DNA from: Parietichytrium sp. I65-24A
Taxonomy: Eukaryota > Sar > Bigyra > Thraustochytrida > Thraustochytriidae
DNA length: 64,000 nucleotides
Assembly: GCA_012862575.1 (NCBI GenBank)
Contig: BLSF01000079.1
Location: forward strand, 105,843 to 169,842
Reading direction: 5' to 3'
Both the position numbers and the translations under genes were made by a program. A model generated the notes under the pieces. That model was not told where the DNA came from and did no database searches. It was given only the letters and a program-made list of their open reading frames with translations. Within the stretch, counting starts at the first letter, position 1, and each line of letters starts with the position of its first letter. Positions 45,231 to 54,872 of the stretch are shown piece by piece.

Positions 45231-45285
45231 TATTGTCAATTGTCAATTGTCCATGTCAAATGTCAAATGTCAATTGTTGAATGCC
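45231..45285. repeat. TGTCAA/ATGTCA array upstream of CFAP58
   Basis: GTCAATT and AATGTCA units alternate. The core AAATGTCAAATGTCAATTGT reappears upstream of the uL4 gene at about 59307-59326. A shared regulatory role is inference. Confidence 0.5.
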
Positions 45286-45447
45286 AAAAGCCATCGATTT
45301 TCAATCTCAGCGCAGCGCGCAGGGAGACGAGCATTTGCTAATTGGCCACACTCTCGATCTCCGCTGCAAGTTGTGTGGGTCACAGATTCCCGCCAACACG
45401 CGGCCTCCTTTTGTCCGTTGGCAGCGACTGGCCAGCTCTATGATACT

Positions 45448-45553
45448 GCAACACTACGACACTACGACACTACGACACTATCTCACTGTGACACTTTGGC
45501 TCTTTGGCTCTTTGGCTCTTCGACAGTGTGGCAGTGTGGCAGTGTGGCAGCAA
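45448..45553. repeat. Three adjacent 8-bp tandem arrays
   Basis: Arrays of ACACTACG, TTTGGCTC and AGTGTGGC, about three to four units each, follow one another within 105 bp, some 200-300 bp upstream of CFAP58. Confidence 0.85.
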
Positions 45554-45746
45554 CCGTGCGGAGCTCGTGCGAACCGATGCGCGTTTGGCGCAGGTTGTGC
45601 ATCGTTGTGAAAGCAGGATAGCGTAGCGTGGAGCGTGGCGCGGTCGGTCGGACTCCAGTAGAGCTGATCAACGAAATCGAATTCGAATTCGAAGGGACGG
45701 CATCGAGGGCGGCGGTGGTGGCTGTGTTGCGGGCGAGCGGAAGGAG

Positions 45747-48398
45747 ATGGCGGACGATCTGCTCAAGCCCAACTCGGGCGAGGTGCAGGAGTTTGAGACG
45801 AGCGCGTTCGAGGCACTGGAGAAGGACTTCCAGGAGGTTTTGAACGAGCTGGTGGGCGACAAGAGCCTGGAGAAGTTTCGCATTGAGTATGAAAAGTTGC
45901 ACCGCGCTTTGAAAAAGAGCCACGAGCAAGAGAAGCGGCTGATCAAAAAGTGCAGGGAGCTCAACTCTGAGATTGTCAACAATGCAGCCAAAGTTCAAAC
46001 GGCGCTCAAGCTGAGCCAGGAGGATCAATCCACGATTGCGAGCTTAAAAAAAGAGATCGAAAAGGCCTGGAAGATGGTGGACGCCAGCCATGAAAAGGAG
46101 CGCACGGCAAAAGACACTATCCAGAGCCTTAAGGAGGAAATTGTCAACCTCAGCCGACTCGTAGAGCAGGGCGCGGGATTGTCGATGGGCCAGGAAAACA
46201 CCATGAACGAACTTATCAAGGAGCGTGACGAGCTTTCCCGCAAGAGCGAGGAGCAGGCTAGCTCCATTAAAGAACTCAACCTTCGCTGCGACGACCTGCA
46301 CGAATCCATGCAAGCTCTGCAAGACGAACAAAATTCCTTGCTCGAGACCAACAGCGGTCTGCAAGAATCGCTGGACACCAAGCGCGCAGAGCAGGAACGC
46401 GAGTTGCGTCGCAAAGAGCGCGTAGACAAGGAGTTAAAAGACCTCAAGACTCGTCTGGAGATGAAGGACAAGGAAGCCGCCTTATTGCAGCAAAAGATCA
46501 AAGAAATTACTGATAGCAACCAGCGCATGGACGGCAATCTGAAGGAGGCGAAAACGTCGATGGAGAAATCACTCCGTGACTATGACACCCTCTTCCAAAA
46601 AACGAAGAAGTTGACCGAGGAGCTCGACGAGCAGCTGGTGCATAGCCAACAGCTTGCTTCCGAAAACAGCGCTATGCAGGAAGAGGCGAAGAAAAAACAA
46701 ATTGAGATGAACAAAGTTAGCAACGAGTGTGAGTTGACGAAGCGTAGACTGGACAAGGAAAAGAAGGCTTCCCAACAGCTTCGCCAAAACATCGACGAGC
46801 ACAAGGCCGTGGCACAGAATCTCACAAACCAAATCAACCAACTCCAGAAAGAGCTACAGCAAGAAATCAAGCACGAGGAACAAAAGGACAAGGAGGTCGA
46901 GGGCCTGAAGCGTGCCAATGAGCTCCAAGAAAAGGTAATTGGACGCGAGCAGCAGAAGACCAAGGTTGTTGCAGATCAGGTTAAAATCAACGAGCGCACG
47001 ACCAAGAATCTTGAAAACGAGATCTATGCGTACAAACAGGAGGCTAGCAAACAGCGCAAGCTGATTTACCAGCTGGAGAAAGACCGTGAAAAGTATGGAG
47101 TGGAGGCTAGCGAGGCGAACGCAAAATATATGCAAGCTCTTGAGCAGCTCAAGCTCAAAGAGATGCAGCTACAAGAGGTGCAAAAGAAGGTTGCAGAGGG
47201 CGAGGGTAAGCTCAAGCAGCAGCAGCAGCTCTACGAGGCGGTCCGATCTGACAGGAATCTGTACAGTAAGAACCTCATCGAAAGCCAAGACGAGATTGCT
47301 GAGATGAAGCGCAAGTTCAAAATCATGAATCACCAGGTTGAACAGCTCAAAGAAGAGATTACTGCCAAGGACCACGCACTAGTCAAGGAACATTTTGACC
47401 ATCAAAAGGTAGAGAAGCAGAAGGAGCAGCTAAAGAATGAGCTCAGCAAAATGAAGAGTCTCTTAGAAGCGAACGAGCAGACGATCAATGCGCAAAACGC
47501 AGAGATTCTCAAGCTTACGCACATGATCCAGAAGATGGACGATGAAGGGCTGCGACAGCGCAAAGAGTACGACCAGGTGATTAACGAGAGGGATATACTT
47601 GGAACCCAGCTCATTAGGCGCAATGACGAGCTCGCTCTGCTTTACGAGAAGATTAAAATCCAACAGTCTACGCTTCGCACTGGCGAACTGCAATACCGAG
47701 ACCGGCTGCAAGACATTCGTATCCTCAAGCTGAAGATTGGAGACATGAAGCGTCAACTGCAGATCACCAAGCATCAAGGTGGCAGCACTGAGGAGCTCAA
47801 GAGGGAGATCTTTAATCTTCAGCGCGAGCTCTTGCAGGAGAAAACAAAGGTCAAAGCCCTCTCAGAGGAGCTCGAGAACCCAATGAACGTGCACAGGTGG
47901 AGAAAGCTCGAAGGTAGCGATCCCGCAACTTATGAGATGATCCAGAAGATCCAAACCTTACAAAAGAGACTCATAAGCAAAACCGAGCAGGTTGTCGAGA
48001 AGGATCTCATCATACAAGAGAAGGAGAAGCTTTATTTGGAGCTCAAGAGTATTTTGGCGCGCCAGCCTGGTCCGGAGATTGCCGAGCAGTTGACAATTTA
48101 CCAGCAAACGCTGAAGGAGAAGACCCGGCAAATGAAGGCCATTGTATCAGAGCTTAATATGCACCAGGCCCAGGCAAACGAGTACAAGTATGAAATTGAG
48201 CGTGTAAGCAGAGAGCTTCACGATATGAAGCGTAAGTATTACCTTCAAAAGCGGCAGCTCGCTAATAGCAAGAACGGTCCTGCGTCCCCTGATAATTATT
48301 CCAACCAGGAAGATGAGAGTATGCGGATCACCAACAATTCTGGCACAGCCTTGCCTAGCGCCAAAAAGATTGCAGGCGGCGGGTTTGTATTCCAATAA
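45747..48398 (+). CDS. CFAP58: CFAP58 (CCDC147) axonemal coiled-coil protein
   Basis: Single exon, 883 residues, almost entirely coiled coil (about 60-820), with a short C-terminal tail ending GGGFVFQ. Length and sequence fit CFAP58: the acidic N-terminus FETSAFEALEKDFQEVLNEL, the central NLENEIYAYKQEASKQRKLIYQ-type helices, NPMNVHRWRKLEGSDP, and GPEIAEQLTIYQQTLKEKTR near the end are all characteristic as I know the family. CFAP58 is an axoneme-associated protein needed for normal flagellar assembly and beating, so the organism should have a motile flagellated stage. The ATG at 45747 is preceded by GC-rich leader and tandem arrays. AATAAA overlaps the stop codon. It converges on the first membrane-protein paralogue with 206 bp between stops. 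Confidence 0.92.
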   Translation: MADDLLKPNSGEVQEFETSAFEALEKDFQEVLNELVGDKSLEKFRIEYEKLHRALKKSHEQEKRLIKKCRELNSEIVNNAAKVQTALKLSQEDQSTIASLKKEIEKAWKMVDASHEKERTAKDTIQSLKEEIVNLSRLVEQGAGLSMGQENTMNELIKERDELSRKSEEQASSIKELNLRCDDLHESMQALQDEQNSLLETNSGLQESLDTKRAEQERELRRKERVDKELKDLKTRLEMKDKEAALLQQKIKEITDSNQRMDGNLKEAKTSMEKSLRDYDTLFQKTKKLTEELDEQLVHSQQLASENSAMQEEAKKKQIEMNKVSNECELTKRRLDKEKKASQQLRQNIDEHKAVAQNLTNQINQLQKELQQEIKHEEQKDKEVEGLKRANELQEKVIGREQQKTKVVADQVKINERTTKNLENEIYAYKQEASKQRKLIYQLEKDREKYGVEASEANAKYMQALEQLKLKEMQLQEVQKKVAEGEGKLKQQQQLYEAVRSDRNLYSKNLIESQDEIAEMKRKFKIMNHQVEQLKEEITAKDHALVKEHFDHQKVEKQKEQLKNELSKMKSLLEANEQTINAQNAEILKLTHMIQKMDDEGLRQRKEYDQVINERDILGTQLIRRNDELALLYEKIKIQQSTLRTGELQYRDRLQDIRILKLKIGDMKRQLQITKHQGGSTEELKREIFNLQRELLQEKTKVKALSEELENPMNVHRWRKLEGSDPATYEMIQKIQTLQKRLISKTEQVVEKDLIIQEKEKLYLELKSILARQPGPEIAEQLTIYQQTLKEKTRQMKAIVSELNMHQAQANEYKYEIERVSRELHDMKRKYYLQKRQLANSKNGPASPDNYSNQEDESMRITNNSGTALPSAKKIAGGGFVFQ

Positions 48399-48604
48399 AC
48401 AATATATTATTCCCACTCACTGTTCAACTTTTTCTTGCTCTTTCTCGTGTTCCAATTGTTCCCAAAAAAGAAAGAAAAAGAAAAAAAGGAACTGCTTGGT
48501 CTCATAAATTCAAACATCAAATTGAGAGCATAGTTACTGTTACTTCATAGCCAAAGCTGTTTATGGTGTCCTTGTCACCGTTTCCGTTTCAGAGAAAATA
48601 GTTT

Positions 48605-50368
48605 TCATTTGTTGTGGGTAGACATGGTGCGCTGTATTTGAGCAGCGACATTCTTGGAAACACGCAAGATCTGGAGAGGCGCCTGTATCGAAACGAGTTG
48701 CTCTGCCGAGGTACGAAAGCTGTTCAAGGACACCCTTCCGAGATTCAACATCCCAATCAACGTGACGGAAGTCAGTTGGCTGAACATTGACGTTTGAAAG
48801 CGTCCAAAGGTGAAGGTGTACTCCTCGAGTGACAACATGCCTTGGACCGCGCAGAGACCGAAAGCCCCAAATAACATACACGCGCATGTTGTCGCCTTTG
48901 CCGTAATTTGACGCATCTTAGTCGGCATTGCGTCCATTAAAGCGACAATAGGCACACTTCCGACGACAGCTAAGAGAACTGCAAAAGCACAGCCTGGCTC
49001 GTTCCTGAACAATATACACATTGCTAGAGCAGACAGCATTCCATTGACGAGGTTGTATATCACTGCGAAAGACCGTAAAAGTTTTGCGACCAGAGTTTTG
49101 TTGAGCGACCCAAGGAACAAAAGCTCAGGAAGAATCCGCACGGCCGAGTACCATCCTATGTATCCATATCCTTTCCAAGTAGACATGAGAAAAAAAAATT
49201 GACCAACAATGTTCATGAGTAGCACAAGAGCGTGCGCAAATCGATTGCCCCAAATGGCATCTGAGAAGGTTACAAAGGCAGGTCCCATCACGGCCGTCCC
49301 AAGAACATCATTATGGAAATCAAGCTCCAATGCAAGCTGGGGGGTGAAACACAGCCAAGTTGGTTTCTCCACCTCTGACGTGTTCCTGAAGATGCTCATG
49401 GATCGGACCAATGTGCTCTTTCGTTTCCTATCTCCAGATGGAGAAAGACAGTTTGGAGATTGAATGTGAGCCGCGTCGGTCGGAGCTATTCGCGCCTGCC
49501 GAGAGCGATTCGGGAACATCATCGCTGAGTGCCTCTTGGCCTCCCGCAGGAGGTTTGTAATCTCTTCGTCGCGATAGTATGCAATGTCTGCTTTGTCGCC
49601 TTCCACGATCCTCGTTGGCATACGCAATGTCGTCAGATAGGCGCTCCCTTTGACCGTAACAATGTAGAGCTGCTGGAAGTGGAAAAAGACCAATGGACTG
49701 AAGAAGCCGAACAGCTTGCTCTTCCCAGATATCTCGTATGGCCCAACTTGAAGCTTTCGGTCCTGGATGTCCGTGAAGATCATCTCCACAGCTAATATGG
49801 AAAGGCCGACGAGTAGGAGGATATTGGAGGCAATGCACCTCTCGAATTTGTCAGAATGAAGGGTATCGTGGAAAGGTACAACGAAGAGGTGCAAACTGTA
49901 AGCCACGCCAGAGACCTGTAATGCGGGCTGGCCGGGATGAAGAATAATCAAGAGCGCCAGAACGCAGACCACATTGAAAATGAGGAAAAGGCAGATGAAC
50001 GAGTCCAAGAGCCTTTTCGCAATCTTGACATCCAGTTGATGAAACTGAATTGGCAGCGTAAAGAAGTGCACCAAGTTGCACCATGCGAGGTGAGACAAAT
50101 CGCTGCTAGTCATGGACACAGCTGTGCAAGCGAGGGTAACGATAAAAGTTCCGACCAACAGTCGGTTCAGGCAGCGGCTGTATTTCCAGACCCAGTCTGC
50201 CGCTTTCTTGCCGCAACAGATTCGAAGAAGCTCGGCATCATCAAAGTTGATCAAGAACGAGCTTTGCGTGGTATAAAGAATATGCCGCGATACGACGGTC
50301 TGCTTGGAGGAATGAGACTGTGTCTGGCTCTCCTCCGCGAGCGAGGTCGGGTCGTCTTCCGATGCCAT
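48605..50368 (-). CDS. Multi-pass membrane protein of unknown function, tandem paralogue 1
   Basis: Single exon, 587 residues. I do not recognise the family. Roughly ten to twelve hydrophobic segments are visible in two blocks: residues about 70-255 (for example LLVGTFIVTLACTAV, SFICLFLIFNVVCVLALLIIL, NILLLVGLSILAVEMIF) and about 360-560 (for example FAHALVLLMNIVGQFFFLM, GCAFAVLLAVVGSVPIVAL), with a hydrophilic loop (about 265-350) rich in Arg, Ser and Lys (DRKRKSTLVRSMS), a likely phosphorylation region. The N-terminus is cytosol-like and Ser/Glu-rich, without a signal peptide. Residues 25-265 are virtually identical to the other two copies; the loop and the extreme C-terminus (ending MSTHNK) differ. 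Copy-specific changes include QFFFLMSTW instead of QSLLLVSTW. A receptor or transporter is possible, but nothing specific is visible. Confidence 0.8.
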   Translation of the reverse strand: MASEDDPTSLAEESQTQSHSSKQTVVSRHILYTTQSSFLINFDDAELLRICCGKKAADWVWKYSRCLNRLLVGTFIVTLACTAVSMTSSDLSHLAWCNLVHFFTLPIQFHQLDVKIAKRLLDSFICLFLIFNVVCVLALLIILHPGQPALQVSGVAYSLHLFVVPFHDTLHSDKFERCIASNILLLVGLSILAVEMIFTDIQDRKLQVGPYEISGKSKLFGFFSPLVFFHFQQLYIVTVKGSAYLTTLRMPTRIVEGDKADIAYYRDEEITNLLREAKRHSAMMFPNRSRQARIAPTDAAHIQSPNCLSPSGDRKRKSTLVRSMSIFRNTSEVEKPTWLCFTPQLALELDFHNDVLGTAVMGPAFVTFSDAIWGNRFAHALVLLMNIVGQFFFLMSTWKGYGYIGWYSAVRILPELLFLGSLNKTLVAKLLRSFAVIYNLVNGMLSALAMCILFRNEPGCAFAVLLAVVGSVPIVALMDAMPTKMRQITAKATTCACMLFGAFGLCAVQGMLSLEEYTFTFGRFQTSMFSQLTSVTLIGMLNLGRVSLNSFRTSAEQLVSIQAPLQILRVSKNVAAQIQRTMSTHNK

Positions 50369-50520
50369 CGCCTCCCTCTTTCACCCCCCCACCTTGCGCG
50401 TCGCGCGTCGGCAGGAGATGGTGGCGTGGCAGATCAACCAGCAATGCGAATCCCTCAATCAGCATGAGGCATGTAGCAAACAATCAACTCTCAAAGCTCT
50501 TCCCCACGAACAGCCGAGAG
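50369..50520 (-). promoter_or_regulatory. Duplicated 5' flank, copy 1
   Basis: Contains the shared block TTGCGCGTCGCGCG, GGAGATGGTGGCGTGGC, AATCAGCATGAGGCATGT and CCGAGAGTCTCG, also present in modified form upstream of copy 2. It is probably promoter and 5' UTR copied with the gene. Confidence 0.6.
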
Positions 50521-50984
50521 TCTCGGGCCTCCATCTGCCGCAGATATAGATGTGAGCGATAAAAAAGCGCTAAGAGTCTCCAGAATCGCAATGCGACGTC
50601 TCGTCTTTCCCTCACAACCAATTTCCCGTCTTTTGAGGAGGTCTCTTCGGGACAAGCAACTTTTCAGGTCTCTCTAAACTCCCTCTCGCGTCATTCTCAG
50701 AAGAGCGAGCTCGAAGTACTCGAATATCATGTACGACCCTCCGTTTCCAAATGCACTGTACACATTGTCGTTCGTTCCGAAAAGCAACCCCTCGACGATG
50801 ACAAGTACCAAACAAACACTTGCAAGCACTCAGTAACGAAACGAACGAGCGAGTTGGGTAGGTTGGTTGGTCGCAAGGTTGCGAGGTTGGAAAATTGATA
50901 GGTTGACAGAAGACTCAATGACGGAAATTCTCGTGGCACATCGGCAATGCTTGAAAGGGTACTCACGCACTACGCTAGTGGAAG

Positions 50985-50992
50985 TACCGGTA
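50985..50992. promoter_or_regulatory. TACCGGTA palindrome
   Basis: About 620 bp upstream of the start of paralogue 1. Role is inference. Confidence 0.3.
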
Positions 50993-51910
50993 AAACGTTT
51001 ACTGTCAATTCCGCTTGTTGTCGTTGGCCACCTGCCAGTTCATAGTTTCTGGTAGTCCTGCTTTCGCGCGACTTGTCGAAAAGAGTGAGCAATGTCAAAA
51101 GCATACCGATTTGACTGTGCAATGCGTGGTGGTGCAATCATTCGTACTGTACTGTACATACTCTCATTCGGTACTCCGGAGGCAGGATTGGTATGATATG
51201 TTCTTGCACTCACAGTCGGTGTGCTGCGACAGTAGAGAAAACGTATTCTTTGGTGGGGTTCGAGGTCGCGCTGGAAAGTGGCAGTCGAAAAACACAGCTC
51301 GCAGTTACGCCGTCTGAAGTACAGTGCAACAGCATTGGACCTCACTGTCAGGAAGATTGTTCGGACAATAGAATGAATAGTAACGGATATCCTTACATTT
51401 TGAAGGCTCATCATTGAGCGGTGTTCGGTGGGCAACGTCTTCGTGGAGTGATGTCATAAAGACGTAAAGATTGCGACTTCGAGTCTGCAAAACTATCGCG
51501 CAGATATGCTAGCAAGCAATTAAAGTTTACGAAAGAGAAACTCGAGTAATTTACTGACTCTGAACGCTTTTTTCTCCGCAATAAAACAGTTACGTTACTT
51601 AAAGATCCGTTGAGGAAGAAATCAGGCCTAGATAGGGATAGGGAGAACGAATATTGAATTATTCTATTGCGAGTTTGAGAATGTTTGAGACCTCAAATGA
51701 AAAACACAGTGTAGATGTAAGCTTCCGTTTGGGCTTCCGTTCAGACCAAATTAGCTCCCTGGACCTTTCGGTTGTCGGGAATGGAAGTTCTGTTTTGGAA
51801 TCTTCAGTCAGAGGAAGCCAATGGGATGTGCACTCTCCGAAATCTAATTGTGCTGATCTATATTCGATTAACACTGTTTGTGAATTGGCGATTATCAGAT
51901 CACCCGTTTT

Positions 51911-53692
51911 TCAGTGCGGCGGTTTCTCTCCTCGGTGGTGGTTGGACATAGTAAGCTGGATTCTGGCAGCGACTTCCTTGGAGACGCGTAAGATCTTGAG
52001 AGGTACCTGTATCGAAATGAGCTGCTCTGCCGAGGTACGAAAGCTGTTCAAGGACACTCTTCCGAGATTTAACATCGAAATTGATGCAACGGAGGTTAAT
52101 TGGGTGAACATTGACGTTTGAAAGCGTCCAAAGGCGAAGGTGTACTCCTCGAGCGACAACACGCCTTGAATCGCACAGAGACCGAAAGCCCCAAACAACA
52201 CGCATGCGCATGTTGTCGCTTTCGCCGTAATTTGACGCATCTTAGTCGGCATTGCGTCCATTAAAGCGACGATAGGTACACTTCCAACGCCGGCTAAGAG
52301 AACTGCAAAAGCACAGCCTGGCTCGTTCCTGAACAATATGCATATCGCTAGAGAAGACAGCATTCCATTGACGAGGTTGTATATCACTGCGAAAGACCGT
52401 AAAAGTTTTGCGACCAACTTTTTGTTGAGCGACCCAAGGAACAAAAGCTCAGGAAGAATTCGCACGGCCGAGTACCATCCTATATATCCATATCCTTTCC
52501 AAGTAGACACAAGCAAGAGACTTTGGCCAACAATGTTCATGAGTAGCACAAGAGCGTGCGCAAATCGATTGCCCCAAATGGCATCTGAGAAGGTTACAAA
52601 GGCTGGTCCCATCACAGCCGTTCCAAGAACATCATTATGGAAATCAAGCTCCAATGCAAGCGGGACGGTAAAACACAGCCAAGTTGGTTTTTCCACCTCT
52701 GAAGTATTTTTAAAGATACTCACGGATCGAACGAATGTGCTCTTTCGTTTCCTATCTCCAGTTCGAGAAAGAGGGTTTGGAGATTGAATGTGAGCCGCTT
52801 CGTGCGGAGCTATTCGCGCCTGCCGAGAACGATTCGGGAACACCATCGCTGAGTGCCTCTTGGCCTCCTGCAGGAGGTTTGTAATCTCTTCGTCGCGATA
52901 GTATGCAATATCTGCTTTGTCGCCTTCCACGATCCTCGTTGGCATACGCAATGTCGTCAGATAGGTGCTCCCTTTGACCGTAACAATGTAGAGCTGCTGG
53001 AAGTGGAAAAAGACCAATGGACTGAAGAAGCCGAACAGCTTGCTCTTCCCAGATATCTCGTATGGCCCAACTTGAAGCTTTCGGTCCTGGATGTCCGTGA
53101 AGATCATCTCCACAGCTAATATGGAAAGGCCGACGAGTAGGAGGATATTGGAGGCAATGCACCTCTCGAATTTGTCAGAATGAAGGGTATCGTGGAAAGG
53201 TACAACGAAGAGGTGCAAACTGTAAGCTACGCCAGAGACCTGTAATGCGGGCTGGCCAGGATGAAGAATAATCAAGAGCGCCAGAACACAGACCACATTG
53301 AAAATGAGGAAAAGGCAGATGAACGAGTCCAAGAGCCTTTTCGCAATCTTGACATCCAGTTGATGAAACTGAATTGGCAGCGTAAAGAAGTGCACCAAGT
53401 TGCACCATGCGAGGTGAGACAAATCGCTGCTCGTCATGGACACAGCTGTGCAAGCGAGGGTAACGATGAAAGTTCCGACCAACAGTCGGTTCAGGCAGCG
53501 GCTGTATTTCCAGACCCAGTCTGCCGCTTTCTTGCCGCAACAGATCCGAAGAAGCTCGGCATCGTCAAAGTTGATCAAGAACGAGCTTTGCGTGTTATAA
53601 AGAATATGCCGCGATACGACGGTCTGCTTGGAGGAATGAGACTGTGTCTGGCTCTCCTCCGCGAGCGAGGCCGGGTCGTCTTCCGATGGCAT
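51911..53692 (-). CDS. Multi-pass membrane protein of unknown function, tandem paralogue 2
   Basis: Single exon, 593 residues, starting MPSEDDPASLAEE. Same architecture as paralogue 1, with near-identity through residue 265 and scattered differences after the central loop (DRKRKSTFVRSVSIFKNTSE). It shares QSLLLVSTWK and SLNKKLVAK with copy 3 but DAMPTKMRQ with copy 1, and alone has LSSLAICILF and CVLFGAFGLCAIQGVL; this mosaic suggests gene conversion after duplication. The tail NHHRGEKPPH is unique. No frameshift or stop interrupts it, so all three copies look functional. Confidence 0.8.
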   Translation of the reverse strand: MPSEDDPASLAEESQTQSHSSKQTVVSRHILYNTQSSFLINFDDAELLRICCGKKAADWVWKYSRCLNRLLVGTFIVTLACTAVSMTSSDLSHLAWCNLVHFFTLPIQFHQLDVKIAKRLLDSFICLFLIFNVVCVLALLIILHPGQPALQVSGVAYSLHLFVVPFHDTLHSDKFERCIASNILLLVGLSILAVEMIFTDIQDRKLQVGPYEISGKSKLFGFFSPLVFFHFQQLYIVTVKGSTYLTTLRMPTRIVEGDKADIAYYRDEEITNLLQEAKRHSAMVFPNRSRQARIAPHEAAHIQSPNPLSRTGDRKRKSTFVRSVSIFKNTSEVEKPTWLCFTVPLALELDFHNDVLGTAVMGPAFVTFSDAIWGNRFAHALVLLMNIVGQSLLLVSTWKGYGYIGWYSAVRILPELLFLGSLNKKLVAKLLRSFAVIYNLVNGMLSSLAICILFRNEPGCAFAVLLAGVGSVPIVALMDAMPTKMRQITAKATTCACVLFGAFGLCAIQGVLSLEEYTFAFGRFQTSMFTQLTSVASISMLNLGRVSLNSFRTSAEQLISIQVPLKILRVSKEVAARIQLTMSNHHRGEKPPH

Positions 53693-53925
53693 CGCCTCCC
53701 TCGTTCACCCCCCACCTTGCGCGTCGCGCGCCGGCAGGAGATGGTGGCGTGGCGGCGTGGCAGTATCAACGATCAATGCGTGTACTCACAGTCAATCAGC
53801 ATGAGGCATGTGGCAAACGAGCAAATTTCCGAGCTATTCCCCACCAAACCGAGAGTCTCGTGCTTCCGTCTACTGCAGGTGTGGACGTAGCTTATGAAAG
53901 AGGTCCAAATATTGCCGTCCTCTGA
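53693..53925 (-). promoter_or_regulatory. Duplicated 5' flank, copy 2
   Basis: Matches the flank of copy 3 over most of its length, including the distal block AGGTCCAAATATTGCCGTCC (about 53900-53920), which is absent from copy 1. Probably promoter plus 5' UTR. Confidence 0.6.
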
Positions 53926-54872
53926 AAGCTAGCTAGGAAGTGGTTTGCTGGGCGCCTTCTGTGTTCCACGGGGCTCTTTTGCGAAGGAAAAGACAGATCG
54001 CATTGTTCATGGCGAAGTAGATGTTCGAAGATGCACAAATTTACACCGTTGAACACTTAGTAAATGATGATCAAATGTGTGTGTACACGTGCTAACTTGT
54101 TAGTCTTGAACTCGTGGATTCACCACGACTCAAACAAAAAGAACACCCCACTACCCCACTACGCTACCCTATCTAGTACAGTACTGACATAGCCCTCAAA
54201 TTATGTGCTGAGTTACTTACTGTTAGTACTCAGCACCGGGCAGCCGTACTGTACCACCCTCTATAGCAAGGTTACCGGTGCTCGTTATCGTTCAACATTG
54301 GGTATGAACATGTATGAGTTTTCTTCAGTATAACCAGTGAGGACGAGTACTGCCACACCATACTACAAAGTACATTCTTCACTGGTATGAATGACTCAGG
54401 ACTTCCTTACACTTCGAGCCGTTGGCCATTCTTTTAAGTAAAGTTAGCTCAGGCAAAGAGATTCATTATAGTTTAAAACAATTTTGTTTACAGTTACACA
54501 CTGCAGTTACACGGTTTTTTCTTCGTGAAAAGGTATTCCCAAAAATTTAAAAATGCTCTTGGAGTTTAGATTAGAACGAAAGACATTGCGTGTTTTCGTG
54601 GGAGATACAACACGTCGCTGTGCTCCGCTTCTGGCTTAGCTCTGGGACTTTCTTCCTTGCTCCGACACCTATTTCGGTTACCGAAGACTAATATTTTGCG
54701 CTGTGATGGCTTGATGGCTCGAAAACTCTCCTCAACTTGCAGGGCCACAAGGTCCTGGAAGAGAGGAGCTCTAGACAGTCTGGCGAAGATCTCAAAACTT
54801 ATTTCTGAACGCTGGCTAAACCACCGCTTCGCCCACTTCAACCTCGCAAAACGCTCTACAGCCCCTCGACCT
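53693..54872. other. Gap between paralogues 2 and 3
   Basis: Begins with the duplicated 5' flank of copy 2 (to about 53925). A one-mismatch palindrome, TACCGGTG, lies at 54273, about 590 bp upstream of copy 2. GTAC-rich words occur near 54175-54255. No supportable gene; a 91-codon frame at 54566-54841 follows copy 3 but could not be spliced to it. Confidence 0.5.

Larger units (their letters stand above)
42267..45746. other. Repeat-rich divergent gap, no supportable gene
   Basis: Separates the HECT (-) and CFAP58 (+) genes. Features: CACACGCCACA repeats (about 42300-42345), CT then GT tracts (42497-42550), CT tracts (42640-42760), TATGTG repeats (43016-43060), a TACCGGTA site (42983), GAATTCT repeats (43558 and 43704), and tandem arrays near 45230-45560. 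Short frames at 44063-44278 and 44206-44511 look mildly protein-like but cannot be joined into a model and resemble nothing I know. Confidence 0.5.
50369..51910. other. Gap between paralogues 1 and 2
   Basis: The first 150 bp or so are the 5' flank of copy 1 and resemble those of copies 2 and 3. It also holds a TACCGGTA site (50985) and GTACTGTACTGTAC at about 51150. The remainder, up to the 3' end of copy 2, has no supportable gene. Confidence 0.55.

Noticed and set aside
51654-52121. 155-codon plus-strand frame overlapping the 3' end of paralogue 2
   Set aside because: Its second half is antisense to the conserved membrane protein and its first half resembles nothing known.
54566-54841. 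91-codon frame just downstream of paralogue 3, considered as a spliced C-terminal exon
   Set aside because: It opens at TTG; using the GTAAGT near 54890 with the available acceptors gives immediate stops.
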